From Psychrobacter fozii (GTDB taxonomy: Bacteria > Pseudomonadota > Gammaproteobacteria > Pseudomonadales > Moraxellaceae), in NCBI RefSeq assembly GCF_003217155.1, contig NZ_QJSU01000006.1, forward strand, positions 62,001 through 126,000: DNA of 64,000 bases, read 5' to 3'. Positions within the stretch are counted from its first letter, which is position 1. Every line of letters starts with the position of its first letter. This document shows, piece after piece, positions 61,910 to 64,000 of this stretch. Below the pieces are notes generated by a model. That model was not told where the DNA came from, did no database searches, and was given only the letters and a program-made list of their open reading frames with translations. The translations under genes and the position numbers were made by a program.

Positions 61910-62788
61910 ATGAGCTTTTCATTAGAGCAACTAAAAGCCTTTGTAGCGACCGTAGAAACAGGGTCTTTCTCAGCGGCAGCACGGCAACTGGGTAAGGCGC
62001 AGTCAGTCATCAGCACGGCTGTCTCAAATTTAGAAGTCGATGTAGACAGTAGTTTGTTTATACGCAGTGGCCGTTACCCAACGCTAACGCCCGTTGGAGA
62101 GCGGTTACTGGTCGAAGCTCGAGTGATACTTGAGCGTTGTGAGCATTTTCGCGGGGTTGCACAGAGTTTGGGTGAAGGGGTCGAGAGCAGGCTGGTATTA
62201 GCGGTTGATGAGCTGTATCCGGAATCCAAACTGGGCACACTAATGGAAGATTTCTCTCGTCGCTTCCCCAGTGTAGAGCTAGAGCTACTGTTTCCACTGA
62301 TGGAAGATGTCAGCCGCTTGGTATTAGAAGATCGCGCAGATTTGGGCATTATGTGGCGTCAAGAAATCCTCCCTTCAGCATTGAATTTTCATACGCTTGG
62401 CTGGGTATCATTGACATTGGTATGCGCGCCAGAACATGAGCTGGCACATCAACCAGTTGCATGGGAGGAGCTAAAACGCTATAGGCAGTTAATGGTAGCC
62501 ACACGCAATCACAGCGATGAAAAAGCCCGGTTACGAGTCGCTTCTGATGTTTGGTGGGTGGAGAGTCAGTGGGTAATCGTTGAGTTGGTACAGCGCAATC
62601 TAGGCTGGGCGTTTGTGCCTGAGCACGTGGTTGCTAGCGCCTTAGATAATGGCTATCTGGTCGCACCGATATTGGATTTTGACGATCATGATTGGCCAGT
62701 CGCATTAGAGCTGATTTGGCACAAGCAGCGCTCTTTGGGTAAAGCGGCGACTTGGCTAAAGTCAGCAGCGATTGCTTTAAATAAGTAG
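61910..62788 (+). CDS. LysR family regulator, probable activator of the PACE pump
   Basis: This is a 292-residue regulator with the standard HTH at 1-60 (MSFSLEQLKAFVATVETGSF, LGKAQSVISTAVSNLEVDVD) and a substrate-binding domain at about 90-290. It is divergent from the PACE gene across 78 bases, the same arrangement as aceR/aceI in Acinetobacter. The last 12 bases overlap the candidate small gene on the other strand. Confidence 0.9.
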   Translation: MSFSLEQLKAFVATVETGSFSAAARQLGKAQSVISTAVSNLEVDVDSSLFIRSGRYPTLTPVGERLLVEARVILERCEHFRGVAQSLGEGVESRLVLAVDELYPESKLGTLMEDFSRRFPSVELELLFPLMEDVSRLVLEDRADLGIMWRQEILPSALNFHTLGWVSLTLVCAPEHELAHQPVAWEELKRYRQLMVATRNHSDEKARLRVASDVWWVESQWVIVELVQRNLGWAFVPEHVVASALDNGYLVAPILDFDDHDWPVALELIWHKQRSLGKAATWLKSAAIALNK

Positions 62789-62866
62789 CATCAATAAATG
62801 CCAGTAAGTACCAATAAAGAACAGTTGTTGGATAATGCCTACAATAAACACTGCACAAGTGCTCAT
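62777..62866 (-). CDS. Candidate 29-residue hydrophobic peptide
   Basis: ATG 62866 opens a 29-codon frame ending in TAA at 62777-62779, overlapping the LysR 3' end. It encodes an almost wholly hydrophobic peptide (start MSTCAVFIVGIIQQLFFIG), long enough for one TM. AAGGAGG lies upstream but about 13 bases from the ATG, which is rather far. A TTGTAA/ATAAAT pair 17 bases apart (minus strand, about 62900-62930) could be its promoter. It is not a recognised family. Confidence 0.4.
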   Translation of the reverse strand: MSTCAVFIVGIIQQLFFIGTYWHLLMLLI

Positions 62867-63083
62867 AATTATAACCACCCCTCCTTGTCTACTCTCATTT
62901 ATGTATCACATGCGTTTATTTACAACGCTTACGTCTTGTCATTTTAAAAATGTTCTGCTAGGTTACATAACGATAATATAGTTATCTATATATAAAATAC
63001 TGTTACAAAGCGCCAACTTTATACAGTTTTTATTAGATGATTTTTTATCTGCCAGAAATGTCAAAACGTAAGAGGTTGTAATC
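62867..63083. other. Upstream region of the hydro-lyase gene
   Basis: AT-rich and without a credible gene. It holds the SD and possible promoter of the candidate small peptide on the minus strand. AGAGG about 10 bases before ATG 63084 can serve as the SD of the hydro-lyase gene. Confidence 0.35.
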
Positions 63084-63875
63084 ATGTTAGATTTAGCAAA
63101 TATGACGCCACAAGAGGTCAGAGCACTAATTGGTAAGAACGAAATCAACAAGCCGACTTCTGGCATGTGCAAAGGTCACATACAAGCAAACTTAGTCATA
63201 GTACCCAAGAAATTGGCCTATGATTTTTTATTGTTTGCACAAAGAAACCCAAAATCTTGTCCTATTTTAGACGTAACAGATGTTGGTAGTTCGGAACCGC
63301 GGCTGATGGCGAAGGGCGCAGACTTAAAGTCTGATGTCCCAAAGTATCGAATATACGAGTTTGGCGAGCTAGTAGCGGAGGTGTCAGACCTAACAGACTA
63401 TTGGAGAGACGACTTGGTCTGCTTTCTTTTAGGATGTAGCTTTTCCTTTGAGTCTGCCATGCTCAATGCGTCTATTCCTGTCAGACACATCGAAGACAAT
63501 CACAATGTGCCGATGTATATCACAAATATAGAAACTGAGCCTGCAGGACAGTTTTATGGAAAAATGGTGGTCAGCATGCGACCGATACCTTATCCATTAA
63601 TCACCAGAGCCGTACAAGCCACCTCTCGGTTTCCGCAAGTACATGGCGCGCCTATCCATATTGGAGACCCTAGTGTCATCGGTATAACAGACATCCATTC
63701 TCCCGATTTTGGTGATGCATCACTCATAAAGGAAGGTGAAGTGCCTGTGTTTTGGGCTTGTGGTGTGACGCCTCAAAGCATCGCAATGACCAGTAAACCT
63801 GAACTGATGATAACGCACGCGCCAGGGCATATGTTTATCTGCGACCCAAAAGATGAAGACTTGGCAGTTCTATAA
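63084..63875 (+). CDS. DUF1445 / D-glutamate cyclase-like putative hydro-lyase
   Basis: This is a 263-residue protein of the YcsI/DUF1445 family, annotated as putative hydro-lyases and related to the mammalian D-glutamate cyclase C-terminal domain. Typical motifs are GHIQANLVIVPKKLAYDFLL near 30-49, CPILDVTDVG near 58-67, FLLGCSFSFESAML near 113-126 and HAPGHMFICDP near 246-256. It is single-gene within the window. The reaction and substrate are not established from the sequence. Confidence 0.88.
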   Translation: MLDLANMTPQEVRALIGKNEINKPTSGMCKGHIQANLVIVPKKLAYDFLLFAQRNPKSCPILDVTDVGSSEPRLMAKGADLKSDVPKYRIYEFGELVAEVSDLTDYWRDDLVCFLLGCSFSFESAMLNASIPVRHIEDNHNVPMYITNIETEPAGQFYGKMVVSMRPIPYPLITRAVQATSRFPQVHGAPIHIGDPSVIGITDIHSPDFGDASLIKEGEVPVFWACGVTPQSIAMTSKPELMITHAPGHMFICDPKDEDLAVL

Positions 63876-64000
63876 TGTTGGGTGACAACGCCATTTTGAA
63901 ACGCCCTTTTAAAATGTAATGGCATCCAATCTTGTTTGTCCACGAAGCTTTCAATAAATAAAAATGTAGTGTTTAACAGTAAGGCCCTATTTACATCAGT
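63876..64000. other. Window end, non-coding as far as seen
   Basis: GCCATT (63892-63897) and AATGGC (63919-63924) form a weak inverted repeat that may act as terminator for the hydro-lyase gene. No further gene start is seen before the window ends. Confidence 0.3.

Noticed and set aside
1..64000. CRISPR array or cas genes
   Set aside because: No regularly spaced direct repeats and no Cas-like proteins were found; the RecBCD and SEC-C genes are not CRISPR-linked.

Overview
This window looks like a chromosomal segment of a Psychrobacter-like member of the Moraxellaceae (Gammaproteobacteria). The support is moderate to low GC with AT-rich intergenic DNA, an AcnD/PrpF-type methylcitrate gene set, a recC-recB-recD block, a CstA/cory-CC-star/ArsA cluster, a class C beta-lactamase and a PACE pump. 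The genus is inferred from gene content and protein style; no 16S gene is present. I see 47 protein genes, one very small candidate gene, one tRNA, several terminators, two complete MITE-like elements plus a solitary end, and one broken gene remnant.

Layout. 0.2-7 kb: a tripartite efflux operon (HlyD-type adaptor, RbbA-like double-ATPase/permease fusion, ABC-2 permease) followed by a NodT-type outer-membrane lipoprotein. 7.3-10.5 kb: glutamate decarboxylase gadB directly followed by an aspartate:alanine-exchanger-family antiporter, a likely acid-resistance or proton-motive pair. 10.8-12.4 kb: tRNA-Arg(CCU) and two minus-strand genes of uncertain function. 12.8-24.2 kb: recC, recB and recD on one strand, then a mepB-like gene. 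25-26.3 kb: hpt and an unknown gene on the minus strand. 26.6-29.9 kb: cstA, a cory-CC-star protein and an ArsA/Get3-type ATPase. 29.9-34 kb: a DUF3482 GTPase, a sterol desaturase-like enzyme and a DUF2868 membrane protein. A MITE lies just upstream of the DUF2868 gene.

34.5-38 kb: an SDR, a tail-anchored GNAT and an ABC exporter. 38-46 kb: the methylcitrate cycle for propionate breakdown, prpB - lipoprotein - prpC - acnD - [yefM-yoeB] - prpF, all on the minus strand. The toxin-antitoxin module sits inside the metabolic run and keeps a YefM-type operator. A GntR/FadR-type palindrome lies upstream of prpB. 46.3-49 kb: an NRAMP-related transporter without the canonical DPGN motif, and an adjacent LysR regulator. 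49-52.2 kb: a single-pass unknown protein, a VIT-family metal transporter and a class C beta-lactamase. A remnant of a homocysteine S-methyltransferase is fused in frame upstream of the beta-lactamase.

52.7-55 kb: a stand-alone, AT-rich 773-residue protein with a predicted PD-(D/E)XK nuclease core and a C-terminal SEC-C zinc motif. I regard it as the best candidate for something undescribed. 55.2-63.9 kb: accessory metabolism and three LysR-controlled units (GST/MDR, DMT exporter with nitrilase, PACE pump), ending in a DUF1445 hydro-lyase. A second MITE copy sits in the divergent promoter region between the GST and LysR genes.

All calls are by eye. No database search, alignment program or folding program was run.
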